Positions 48,636-59,331 of a DNA stretch of 64,000 nucleotides are shown one piece after another. The notes below the pieces were generated by a model. That model saw only the letters and a list, made by a program, of their open reading frames with translations. It was not told the DNA's origin and did not search any database. The DNA lies in NCBI GenBank assembly GCA_020543525.1, contig JAHYIO010000036.1, forward strand, positions 1,860,001-1,924,000. The letters run 5' to 3'. Within the stretch, counting starts at the first letter, position 1, and the number at the start of each line of letters is the position of its first letter. This DNA comes from Coriolopsis trogii. Its lineage: Eukaryota; Basidiomycota; Agaricomycetes; Polyporales; Polyporaceae. The translations under genes were made by a program, and so were the position numbers.

Positions 48636-50652
48636 TTAATATGGAGACCACAGCCTGCTGCGGGCCTGCAACTTCCTATGCCTGCCTAAACCCAGCCTCA
48701 CAAGGAGGGAGTTGTCCTCGTTGCCTTGCTGTGCTTGAACGGCAGAGCTCGCTGCTAGCACGCGTCTACGGAAGACTTTGCGCATGCCGTACTCTCGTTT
48801 GCTAAGCGCGAAACATTCATCAGCAATAGTTTGTGACACGCATTAATCCAATGACTCACCAGGCCTTGCCGGATGGGTTCGAGTCGGCCGCGAGAACGCC
48901 GGGTTTTATGGAAGTACCCAGTGTGAAATCTCTTGCTTTCTCGGACAAAGTGATCGTCTTGCCAGCACCACTGGCATTACCAGAGGAGAGGACCGCGTAG
49001 TTAGACTTGACGGTGCTAGAAGTGGGTATCGCGCCTAAGATTATTGTTGATCCAGCGATGGACGTCTGGGCGTTGGTATCGGTTGAAGTTGGCATAGGTG
49101 CTGACGCGGACGTCTCGGCAGGGCTGTTCGCTCCCGCCGAGTCGGTGAGGGAAGGCGAGTTCCTCGAACTTGACATGACTTGGGAGGACGTCGCGGAGCC
49201 GGGTGCGTTTGTTGATGACGGTACGGCAGTCACAGTGACTACTACCGTACTGACGACTGTGGACGTAGAAACAGTCACTGCCGTGGATGGCGGCGCGTTC
49301 TCAACCGACTCTATGGACGAGGCAGATGTTGAAGACGCGATGGTCGCAGAGAACGTGGAGGATGTTTGAGCGCTAGAGGATATCGATGCACTGGACGATG
49401 GCTGCGTGTCAGATGATGGGGATGGCGATACAGAGGAAGACGCGTAAGAGGACGAGTAGGCCATCGAAGAGCTGGGATTCCCCGCCGAAGATCCGTTAGC
49501 CTCTCCAAGGTAGGGGGTGGGCACGAACGTCGAGTTGGGACTAGGTGCGGGAAGCCCATTGGGGTACGAGTCTACAAAGATGTCGTCCTGCGCTCCATCC
49601 TTGAAGTTGTACAGATCCGTGTAGTATGGAGGCGCATATTGTCCTTCAAACATCTTTAAGCAACATCAACGCTCCCGTCCAGGTTAACTGTGCGCGAAGT
49701 CACCTACATTGTTGCGTTCCTTCTGGAACCAGTAGAACGGTTGCTTAGCACCGTACGTGCAATTCCCTGGTGCGGCTTCGGGCTTGCCGTAGTCCGGGTC
49801 AGCGCCGCATCGCCGAGGAACTTGAGGTTTCGCCAGAGCAACGTTGGAAGTGGAGTTCGTCACTTTGCACTTAAATCCATTCATGTAGTCTGCAAAGGGG
49901 ACGTGAGTTAGCAGACTGCATATGCGAGCGTTTTACCCATTCACATACTCTGTTCTCCACCGCTATCGTCCTGTTGAACAGTCTCAGAGGCACGCAATGA
50001 GCAATATAAGGATCGGCCCCTTACCGAGTGAATCCAAAAGAATGCACAATGGCAACCATCTTCGGGACAAGGGGGCATCCTCTCCGGGACTTGGAAATCC
50101 GTAAGTTGAGTCCAAACACAGGTCTGATTGATGCTGAAAACCGTGAAATCCTCCGGTTGAATTTTCGAGACGTCCGATTCGTATGCGATCGCCAGCGCGC
50201 ATCCCTTCAGGTCTTGAAAGCCGTTCGTGTGCATAGCCCCAGTAATGAAGCTCCCGTCTTCACCAGGGCAGGGACTGTTGTTCTGGCGGAGATCCGTTCT
50301 GCCCTCGTCGGATGCGAAAAATGAGGTGTGGGATTTGCTACAAGCAAGCTCCGCGGTCGCCGGCTGGCCGGCGGGAAGTTCGAAGAAATCTCCGGGGTTT
50401 GGGGGATGTTCAAGGTGTCCGTGAAACCACCACTGGTCGAAGGTCATGTCTTGGATGGGTGCCATCGGCCGGTTGTCGTAGTCAAAATCCTTGTCGGTGA
50501 CGTTGAACCCGTACATGCTTGGGTGATAGAAAGCTTATGTGCCATGAACGTGGATGAGTACTTGGGCCGGAGGAGCGAAGTGTATGCGTACCTATATGCG
50601 CAGAGGCAAGTGGCAGAGTGCCTGCGAGGATAAGTAAAAACGTAGACAACAT
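48636..50652 (-). CDS. AA14-type lytic polysaccharide monooxygenase with long Ser/Thr tail (copy 1)
   Basis: Secreted copper enzyme expected to cleave xylan bound to cellulose. Exons are 50652-50592, 50533-50025, 49970-49949, 49889-49708, 49653-48860 and 48801-48636, all in phase, giving 577 aa. The signal peptide [18 protein letters not shown] leaves His19 as the mature N-terminus, half of the copper-binding histidine brace; the second His is probably in [11 protein letters not shown]. Core blocks are [65 protein letters not shown] and [21 protein letters not shown] tail of about 240 residues, very rich in Ser and Thr, follows and is probably heavily O-glycosylated. The final exon adds Cys-Lys-Arg-Glu and a basic tail. 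Without that splice the protein would end at GKAW. Confidence 0.9.
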
Positions 50653-51715
50653 GACTTCAGCGAGTTGTGAGTCCAAATGGAAGGCGAGTATGGTGTATAG
50701 CCGTCCGGCGTTCGAGAGTGAGAAGTCTAATGTGATGGACCAGCCAAAGTAGAGTCCTGATCTCTGAGAACCTGTCTCGAAGATGTGAGGCCGAGATGAG
50801 GGTGTAGAATCGACCGAGCCGACGATAGTGCAGCCTCCCTAGACAGGCATCATATAGTACGCACGTCGGCTAGGAGAGAATAAGGAGCTATAAAAAGAGT
50901 ATAATTGTTGTAGGGAGGATGCTGTCAACATCAAGCTGGGAACAATAAGACGTGTCATCACTTACTACATGGTCTATACGCCTAGCATTCCCGGTCAGCT
51001 CCGAGTCCATGTCGCACATACCCCACTGTACAATTCTGAACCTGTATACCATAGGTATATCTGTGTGCAAGCGGCCATCAAACTCGTTAGGAACGGCGCA
51101 GATCTAGAGTGGTCAAGCACGAGTGTAGTACTAGACGCCCGACATTGTACTGCCGGCGCTTGTGATAGACAAACACATACAAGCAAGGCCACGCTCACGT
51201 GGTTGAGGTGGGCCGAGAAGTCCGACCGCGCGTAGTACTTACCGCAGTGGTAACTTACTGGCGCCCATACTACTGGTAGTGTTCGTTTCTCTTGAATTCC
51301 ACTACGTACTAAACGAACATGACCTGTGTTGCTGTCCCTCTTGCTCCAGTCTCTTCTCAAATGGACACAATGGAACTCTGTGGTCTGCTTATCGGAACTT
51401 ACAGTATCACCACTCGGCTTCTCTGCAAATCACTCTAAGACGGTCGGGTTTGCAACGTGTCAGACTTGGAATGATCTAGTCCGACTGCTTCTTAACGGAC
51501 CTGCTAGAATGTATGCTGGAGCATCCTCAGGAGATAGTAGCTCCGTCACGAATGCGTCTATGCCACAGTGACACGTCCGACATTTCCTGACAGAGCCCAC
51601 CTCCGCCTGCGACATGTATTTAGAGAGAGCAATCTGCACCCAACGTTCTCATATTCCAGCCAACTTTCGACTACTCGACAGCTTTACTCGATAACTCAAC
51701 TGCTGCGCAGCAATT
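50653..51715. promoter_or_regulatory. Divergent intergenic region between AA14 copy 1 and an acidic-protein gene
   Basis: About 1.06 kb between opposed starts, expected to hold both promoters. An in-frame Met at 50676 could extend the AA14 leader by eight residues, but the shorter start gives the better signal peptide. No further gene is supported. Confidence 0.5.
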
Positions 51716-53073
51716 ATGCCTGTCGTCTTCAGCGCACCCGGCGTAGACCTCAACGCCCTCGGCGTCGCCATTGCCTCGGGCTCTCCTCCCTCGTCGCCGC
51801 CTTCCAGCCCGGACCAGGCGTCGAGCCTCTTCTCCGACGCAGGATTCTCGTCGTCTTCGCTTCATACCGAGCCGGACTCGTCGCCTTTTATCGAAGACAA
51901 CTCCTCGGATGAAGATAACTTCACCGTCTACACCGACGAGGAGCCTGACGTAGAGTACATTGATCGTACTCAAGAGGACGAGGAGGACTTCGATGTCTCA
52001 GAGCTGCTCCCCTGGCCCACGTAAATTTCTTGCCTGTCTGTCAACTACCTTACCCAATCCTGATATGACATGTCATCAGATACCAATCACCTCCACGTTC
52101 AGGCCGCAGCGACTCGTGGGAGTCGTTCAGCTCGTCTGAGCTCCAAGAGAGAGACCGCGGCTACGAGACCGACGCTGAGCAGAGCCACTACCACTCCACT
52201 CTCCAGCGCCGTCGCATCAAACCCGCCCGCCGCCGCGGAGTACACTACCTCGTCGAGCACATCCGGCCCGTCTTCGAGCTCGTGGTCCCGTTCGGCCCCG
52301 ACGACGAGATCCCACCCATTCCAGGAGTCTCCGGCTCCTCCCACGACAGCGACCAGGACGATGGACCCGACGAGGGTTTCCAAAGATCCCGGCCGTTGAT
52401 CGACACCCTCACGGGCGACATGGACACGTACACCGAGTCTGAGCACGAGGACGAGCCCTCGTTCTCCGGCCCTCAAGCCGTCGAATACGTCGTCGAGCAC
52501 TGCAAGCCCATCATCCAGATCTTGCCTCCCATCACCGAGGCCGAGCGCGCCGAGCTCGCACGCGGGCTTGGACTCCGGCTCCCCGGCTTCGACGCTGCCC
52601 AGGCGGCGCGCCTCACGCGCCCTGCGACCCTCACCGCCAACGGCGAGATCAAGGCGCTCCCTGTAGAAAGCGAAGGCGAAGGCGAAGGCAAAGCTGAAAC
52701 TGAGCAGCTTCCTGCGAGTACCACTCGGCGCCCCGCCAGCACCCCCGTGTTCGGCCTCGGCCTCGCTGCAGCGCGCCCTCCCCGCGGTGGGCTCGGCCGC
52801 TCCCCCAGCTTCGAGTCCGTCGACTTGAACAGCGACGTCGAGCACTCCGAGCACATCGCTGCCGAATTTGACGTGATCGTCCCCACCCCCGCGACCCCCG
52901 ACTTGCGCCCTTGGGCGGCGTACGTCGACTCTCCGTCGCCCATCGTCCTCGATTCGCCGCTTGCCCGCGCGCCGTTTGGGTTCTCTGCGGACCCCCTGTT
53001 GCCCATCCCTACCGCGATGCAGGTTGCTGCGCGGGAACCGATGGACGCGCTCAAGAACGTCTTGTTTGACTAG
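51716..53073 (+). CDS. Uncharacterised acidic, disordered protein
   Basis: A 432-aa protein in two exons, 51716-52020 and 52080-53073, joined in phase as PWPT-YQSPPRSGRSDSWES. Exon 1 is rich in Ser, Pro, Asp and Glu. A short basic, probably folded stretch (HSTLQRRRIKPARRRGVHYL) leads into VEHIRPVFELVVPFGPDDEI, and later VEYVVEHCKPIIQILPPITE is also ordered-looking. A GEGEGEG run is encoded by a GAAGGC repeat near 52675. No named domain, signal peptide or membrane segment is seen. It is divergent from AA14 copy 1 and convergent with AA14 copy 2. Confidence 0.72.
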
Positions 53074-53319
53074 GCTACGGACCTTGCGGTATACGCATAT
53101 GTATCACACCACGGACCATTACGGACATTGGGCATGTGGCAATGTAGCATTAATTTCTCCCTTGTACCTGTACTATACGATACTTCTCATTCTATACTAT
53201 AAATTACACATGTTATGAAGACAACCCTCTGAAAGCTAGCGATACACCATCAGTCCGTCGCGTAAAAGCTCATAAGTGAACGTGTCAGCATCATGAAAAG
53301 GCTCAAGACCCGCTGGTAT

Positions 53320-54750
53320 CTAGAATGGATGCCAAAGACTGAACGATCTCTTCTTCGTGTAGGCGTATAGCTGGAAGCCAAATAGAGACCGCTTGCGCGG
53401 CGCCGTACTGTTGCCCGCACGACGCAATTTACTTCACATCTTGTTAGCTTTCATCCGGCCATACGTAACTCTGTAAGGACACTCACCATACAGAACACCG
53501 AGACGGCACTCCAAACGGCACTTGGTCCGAAGGCCGCGAGGTCGGTGCAGACGGTGCAACGGACGTCGACGAAGCTGTGCCTGTAGAAGAAGGCTGCAGA
53601 GGAGTGGGGATGATGGTCTGGGTAGGGCTCGGTGGTGGGATTTCCGCATATGAGTCGATGAAGATGTCGTCTTGGGCACCGTCCTTGAAGTTGTAGAGGT
53701 CTGTGTAGAACGGCGGAGCGTACGTTCCTTCGAACATCTGACAGGTCACTCACGTCAGAATAGGGTAGGGTAGGGACAGTACTTGAGGCAGCTTACGTTG
53801 TTGCGCTCCTTCTGAAACCAGTAGAATGGTTGCTTCGCCCCGTAAGTACAATTGCCCGGGACTGCGTCTGGCTTGCCAAACTTCGGATCCGCACCGCAGC
53901 GGCGAGGAAGCTGGGGCTTAGCGAGTGGCACGTTCGAGGTCGATCCCGTTACGTTGCATTTGAAGCCGTTCATGTAGTCTGAAGTGAGACTTGCATTAGC
54001 CTATCGACGTACTAGTCATTCCAGAGGGAGCCAGAGGGAGAGGACATACTCTGTTCGCCACCACTGTCGGGCTACACAATGATATCAGCCTCTGATACTT
54101 TGTGACCACTCGATATCGAAACTTACTGAGTGGATCCAAAAGAATGCACAGTGACACCCACCCTCGGGACAGGGTGGCATGCGCGCGGGGACCTGAAAGT
54201 CGGTGAAACGGGTCCACACGCACGTCTGGTTGATGCTGAAGATGGTGAAGTCTTCAGGCTGTATCTTCGTGACGTCTGACTCATATGCGATGGCCAGCCC
54301 GCACCCGGTCAGGTCATCAAAGCCAGTCGTATGCATCGCCCCACTGGGAAAGGACCCGTCGTCGGACGTGCACGGGTTGTCCCCCGCCCGAATGTCGCCG
54401 CCTTCTGAGGAGGCAAAGTACGACGTAAGCCCTTTGTTGCACGCAAGTTCCGCAGTGGCCGGCTTGCCGGCGGGAAGCTCAAAGTAGTCGCCTGGGTTGG
54501 GCGGGTAGTCGAGGTGCCCATGGAACCACCACTGGTCGAAAGTGAAGTCCGTGAGAGGCGCAACAGGGCGGTTGTCGTAGTCGAACGTCTTGTCAGTGAC
54601 GTTGAAGCCGTACATGCTAGGATGCCATATCGCTGCAACAGTGTCAGGCCCAGAGTTTCGAGCGTGCATGCGTTACTTACAGATATGGCCTTGGACCCCA
54701 GCAAATGCAAAAGAAGTAAGAGCACATGTAAGAAGAGTAATGGGTAGCAT
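53320..54750 (-). CDS. AA14-type lytic polysaccharide monooxygenase with short tail (copy 2)
   Basis: Paralog of the AA14 gene at 48.6 kb. Exons are 54750-54681, 54632-54127, 54071-54050, 53978-53797, 53737-53487 and 53407-53320, all in phase, giving 372 aa. The signal peptide [21 protein letters not shown] leaves His22 as the mature N-terminus. Core blocks are [77 protein letters not shown] and [12 protein letters not shown]. The Ser/Thr/Pro linker is only about 55 residues, against about 240 in copy 1. The last intron opens at the same phase-2 position as in copy 1. It leads to Cys-Thr-Ala-Pro-Arg-Lys-Arg and a basic/aromatic tail ending SFSLWHPF. Without that splice the protein would end ...RCSVW. 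Confidence 0.9.
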
Positions 54751-55760
54751 GACTGCCACTGGCAACGTCTAGGAGCACCGGGCTCAGTGGAAGAAGAGGC
54801 AGAGTGTCGGATGACGGAAGGGCAGGTCAATACGCAAGGAGTGTGCAAGGGCACTACGCAAATCGATAGCATATATGACAGTCTGGACTGGATCTGCCGG
54901 TGACGGTGTGCGAGGCACGGCGCACAGCCTATTGTTCACTGCGCACGGGACAATAGACCACGAGTTTGGCTATGCTCGCAGAGACAATGACTGCCTCCAG
55001 GCAATTGTAGAAGGCGCATAAGCTCGGTAGAGCCTCCCACGCAAGCACTGAACATTGACGCAAGAGAGTCGCGACAGAGGTGAGAATGACTGGATGATCT
55101 GAGCTGAGCAGTGGTTGAGGCACCTCGGCAACCTGTTGGAGTCCCGCAATCGCCGCAAACAGCAACTGCCGCTGTGAGCGCGCGCTACTCGGCAGTCCGG
55201 CATATGCCGACATGTTATCGGCCGTCGATTGACTCGTCGGACTCGTGTATTGCTCTTCCATCCCACTACCAATCAATGTGCTCTGCATACAATTATAGGC
55301 AATCGATGGCAATGACTCTAAACTTGACATGTCCGCAACCTTTTCACTTTAAACAGTGAACATCGACAATGGGCATAACCGTGAGTACTGGCAGGGAGTT
55401 TCTCACTAGTTGCATCATGGTGTTATGCACGTACACCTAACCTAGTAGAATTTCACCCAGTCTACTGAACGCGGTTGTTCAGTCACACTCACACTCACAC
55501 TGTTCGATTTCCCATATATGGAGCACAAAGATAGAAATGGCCACAACGACTGTGTTCGCGGTCTTTGTTGGCACTGCTCGTAAGCTTTGGCGGGTGCATC
55601 TGGTCAAAGATCTCGGTTACGTCTCTCGCGGCTTCATCCCGCTTTGCCTCACAGCCCAGAATATAAGAGGCCTTGGGGTCGTACACTGAAACAATCATCA
55701 ACTCTATAACGCTCGCCTTCAACGCTCTCTCCCCGCTGCCCAACTACCAACTCCAACGCT
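54751..55760. promoter_or_regulatory. Divergent intergenic region between AA14 copy 2 and a small orphan gene
   Basis: About 1.0 kb between opposed starts. A minus ORF at 54929-55330 (133 aa) has alternating hydrophobic stretches but no signal, domain or splice support, so I do not call it. ATATAAGAGG at 55660-55669 is a TATA-like element about 95 bp before the plus-strand ATG. Confidence 0.5.
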
Positions 55761-56470
55761 ATGCCAAAAATTCGCAACCGCGGTGGCGTCACCGACAGTG
55801 ACTCCTGGTCAACGACTCAACAATCCGATCCTCCAAGCACGACCTGGACAGACGATAACCTCAACATCGGCGACAGCCAGTACTCTTTCCCCGATATACC
55901 GCTGAACCCGCAGGTGCGTTGGTTCAGTACCCACCACGTAACCAAGTCCGCTCACTGTACACTCCTAACCTGCAGCACAGATACCTCACCCCTCCGCCTC
56001 TCGACCCCAAGCCGATCGACAACCCGCTTGGCGAGTACGATGATTTTCCTCAATACACGGCTCGCCCTCCGTCCCCTGACGACTTCGACGAGCTCACGGG
56101 CGCCCGGCCGCCTCTCCCGCCTCGTCTCGGGTCTCGCGGGAATCCCATAGAGGTCGACGACCGAGAAGAGGGCACGCGTCGCCCTCGCAAGCGGCGCCAA
56201 GAGGCTCCAGACGAAGGCAACCTGAGGCGTTCTTCTCGGCTCGCTCCCCGCGCCACTAACCATCCCGAGCAGGCTGGGAGCAGTTCCTCGCCGACATCGT
56301 CGACCCGAGGCTCATCCAACACTAAAACCCGCAGCTCTCCGACGAAGACACGTGGGAGGTCTAAACACCCCCACAGTCCCACGAAGCCATCGCCACTCAG
56401 CCGGGTGGCATACAAAGCATCTGCCTCATTTACGTCCCCTCCCAGTGGTCGAGCGGGTGTACCGAACTAG
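55761..56470 (+). CDS. Uncharacterised basic, disordered protein
   Basis: A 215-aa protein in two exons, 55761-55913 and 55976-56470, joined as PLNPQ-HRYLTPPPLDPKP. Composition is rich in Pro, Ser, Arg and Asp. A possible nuclear localisation run (RRPRKRRQE) is followed by RRSSRLAPRAT. No domain is recognised. The position and layout (divergent, about 1 kb from an AA14 gene, two exons, start MP-) mirror the 51.7-kb gene, but clear sequence similarity between the two proteins is not visible. Confidence 0.65.
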
Positions 56471-56831
56471 CTCGCAACGTACCTCACCGGAGAGACTACC
56501 CTCATCCTCGTCGCCGCTGCTCTCTATAGCATGCGCTTCACGCTCCTTCAATGATAATTGTGCTGGTTACAATGTGCGTCACGCTTCTTATTTTGTCTTG
56601 AATCATCTCTGTCCCAATCGGTTACGCAACAATACATCTGGTTTTGTCTACTACGGTCATGAAAGTATAGACTAAACTAGGGAACGAACACTGCGAAGCT
56701 CGGATACGACCGCACATATATTGCATACATAAAGGTGGTATCAAAATGTGGTGTAACCTATTTCTCTGCCATACGATCCATTTTACCCAGAGCCGTATTC
56801 AATAACAAAGGATCTAGTCTAGAGCAGAAGC
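56471..56831. other. Convergent intergenic region
   Basis: 360 bp between the stop codons of the basic orphan gene and the phosphate transporter. No gene is supported. Confidence 0.5.
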
Positions 56832-59331
56832 CTAAGAACGCGAAGAGATAGATAGGTCCGACATACTACCCAGATGGGTCGACGACGAGAGTTCACGTCC
56901 TTTGTATGCATGACGACTTTGGTTCGACCACGCCGTTGGCGGGCGGGATGGCATCGTCGTGATGGTGTGAGGCTCTATGGGTTGCAGCATGATCGGGGAC
57001 GCCTGGAAGTCGCTCATGTAAGCTGTCCCGTGTTCAGGACTTGGAGGGACGGCTGTTCACACAAGAGACATATTATCAGAGCAATCTTTGCGATAGCGAG
57101 GCGCACCACGCACCTTGTATAAAGTCATCCTGACTCTCGTTCGAGAGCACCTCAAGAGACTTGTGACTTGTCTCAGGAATGAGCGTGGTCGAGAGCACCC
57201 CGGTGAGCATGAAGAATGCGAAAATCTCGAGGCTACAAAACGAATGAAAGCCACGTCGTCAGCGGGGCATGATCTTCAGCCTGCGTCAGATCAAGATGAC
57301 ATACATGTGGTTGAGAAATTTGTTGGGACCGCCCACGTCCTTCAGCCACTGAAACGCCAACTGCGCGACGACCGCACCAAATTTCCCGCTGGCAGCCGAG
57401 ATTCCATGCGCTGTTGCCCTATATCGCGTCGGAAACACTTCCCCAGGCACGATGAACGTTGTGACGTTCGGCCCGAAGTTCTGGAAGAAGTTCGCCAGGC
57501 AGTAGAGGACGACAAAGGCAGCCCGACCGCCAGACGACGCGATCATCTTCTCATATGCGAGGCCTTCCAAGTCATATCGGGGTCAGTCACAGGACCGTCG
57601 ATACTCAAACCGAAGATGGGGGACAGGTAAGACGCACCCATGATAATGAAGATGACCGTGAGCACGCTGAAGCCCATGAACTGGATCGGCTTCCGACCCC
57701 ACCGATCGATGAAGAGGAACGCCGCCCAGTATCCGGGAACCAGCCCCGCCAGCGACAGGACGAGGTTGCCAAGACTCAGGTTGCGCAGCGTCTGGTGTAT
57801 GACCGCTGCAGGGTTAGCCTTGTCTGTGCTGGGGGAGCCGAAGCCGATGGCCCCGATGATGATAGACGAATTCAACCCCAGTCCGTAGAACGCGATCTGT
57901 GAGACCCGTCAAGAGGAAGTCCGGTACCGTGAGGTGAGGAGACGAGACTCACATCTAAAGCAAACCAGGAGTAGGCTGTCCCCAGAAGGACCTTGAGGTT
58001 CTCCCACTTCGAGAAGTACGCGGTGAAGTCGCGCTTCGTCGCTTCACGTGCCTTGACCCTCTGAGCCACCGCGTCTGGATCGACGGTGTAAGTCTCGTCC
58101 AAATCCAAGAACGTGTGCGTGTCTTTGGTAGCCTGTAGTATGTTGCGCTGTATGTCCATAGTGAAGCGTGGTGTTTCCGGGATTGTGAGTCGAAAGTATA
58201 TCGCTACCGCTGCGGGGACACACCCGAGGCCTATGATCAAGCGCCAGATCTGGTCGAGTGAACGAAGAACAACGGCCGGAGAGCCGTGAAGGAACGACTG
58301 CTTGAACGCGGAAATAATGATGAATGAAAAGAGCGTGGCGGCTGGTCCCAGCCGTGAGTATCGTGAACGCGTGATAGGTGCTCTATTGCTCAGACTCACA
58401 TAGTTGTCCCCATCCCTGATTCGCAAAAACTGCGGCCATTACACGACCGCGTATACGCACAGAGGAAAACTCTGAAGAGATGACGGCACTGATAGGATAG
58501 TCACCACCTATGCCGATACCCATCTATTCTCAAAGACATTGGTCAGCTCGGCAGTCACGCAGGCATGATGTTGACATACCACAAAACGCCAGAAAATCAA
58601 CACCCCAATGACATTGATACCTGTGGCGGGAGCACATAGAGCCTGTCCAAACGTCGCCACCATGATAATCATGAGTTCCGTTCCATCTATTATGGCAATT
58701 TTAGCGGAGAATGGCGAGGTCTTCATCGTGGGTACGTACAGATACGTTTGCGACCAAGGACGTCTCCAAGCCATCCAAAGAGCAACTGCCCGAGGAGGAC
58801 GCCTAGCGGGGTCGCAATCTTGATGCCTACTTCCTGTCCTGTGCTGAGGGCGCGCTTCGGTAAAGATGCCAGATCAGAATCGGACGAATCTCCGACTTCA
58901 CGAGGTTAGAGGAGAGAGCTGGCATTTAAAAGGAAGCACTTCACTTGATCCGTACATGTAGCCCAACATCACCGATACGATGTTGATGGCGAATATGTCG
59001 TAGCTAGTCCAACGAAGATGCTCAAGTGGTTATGGAGGACGAACCAGAACAAGACTTACGCATCCGTGAAGAATCCAGCGCCGGAGACGAACGCTACTTT
59101 GACGTGGAACCATCTGTGAGCACGTCAGGCATCTGGAATGGCGTGTAACATAGAACGAAGCACTCACGAGAACTTCGCGTTGTCGATCTCACGAAGGAGT
59201 GTCCGTCGGTCCTCGTTGAGACGACGAGTGCGCGTCGTAGTCGGGAGGGTCTTAGTGATCTCGTACGGGCGTTCCACACGATATACCATGGGGCTCTTTC
59301 CGATATCTGAGGACTCGGACTGGCCTCGCAT
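56832..59331 (-). CDS. PHO84-type inorganic phosphate:H+ symporter (MFS)
   Basis: Plasma-membrane major facilitator that imports phosphate with protons, in many exons on the minus strand. The N-terminus ([20 protein letters not shown]) is cytoplasmic and an intron follows at AKFS. TM1 begins [19 protein letters not shown]. The MFS loop is [12 protein letters not shown], and the phosphate-transporter signature [19 protein letters not shown] is in TM4. Central text is [16 protein letters not shown], as in Pho84. The second half has [39 protein letters not shown] and [17 protein letters not shown]. After TM12 ([20 protein letters not shown]) a last exon adds a Ser/Pro-rich cytoplasmic tail ending SDLSISSRS. 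Expression would be expected to rise in low phosphate. A decayed copy lies upstream. Confidence 0.93.

Noticed and set aside
52099..53054. Minus ORFs of 251 and 193 aa opposite the acidic-protein gene
   Set aside because: Antisense to a long, phase-consistent plus exon; no domain.
54929..55330. 133-aa minus ORF between AA14 copy 2 and the basic orphan gene
   Set aside because: Fairly hydrophobic but has no recognisable signal, domain or conserved block; it lies in a promoter region.
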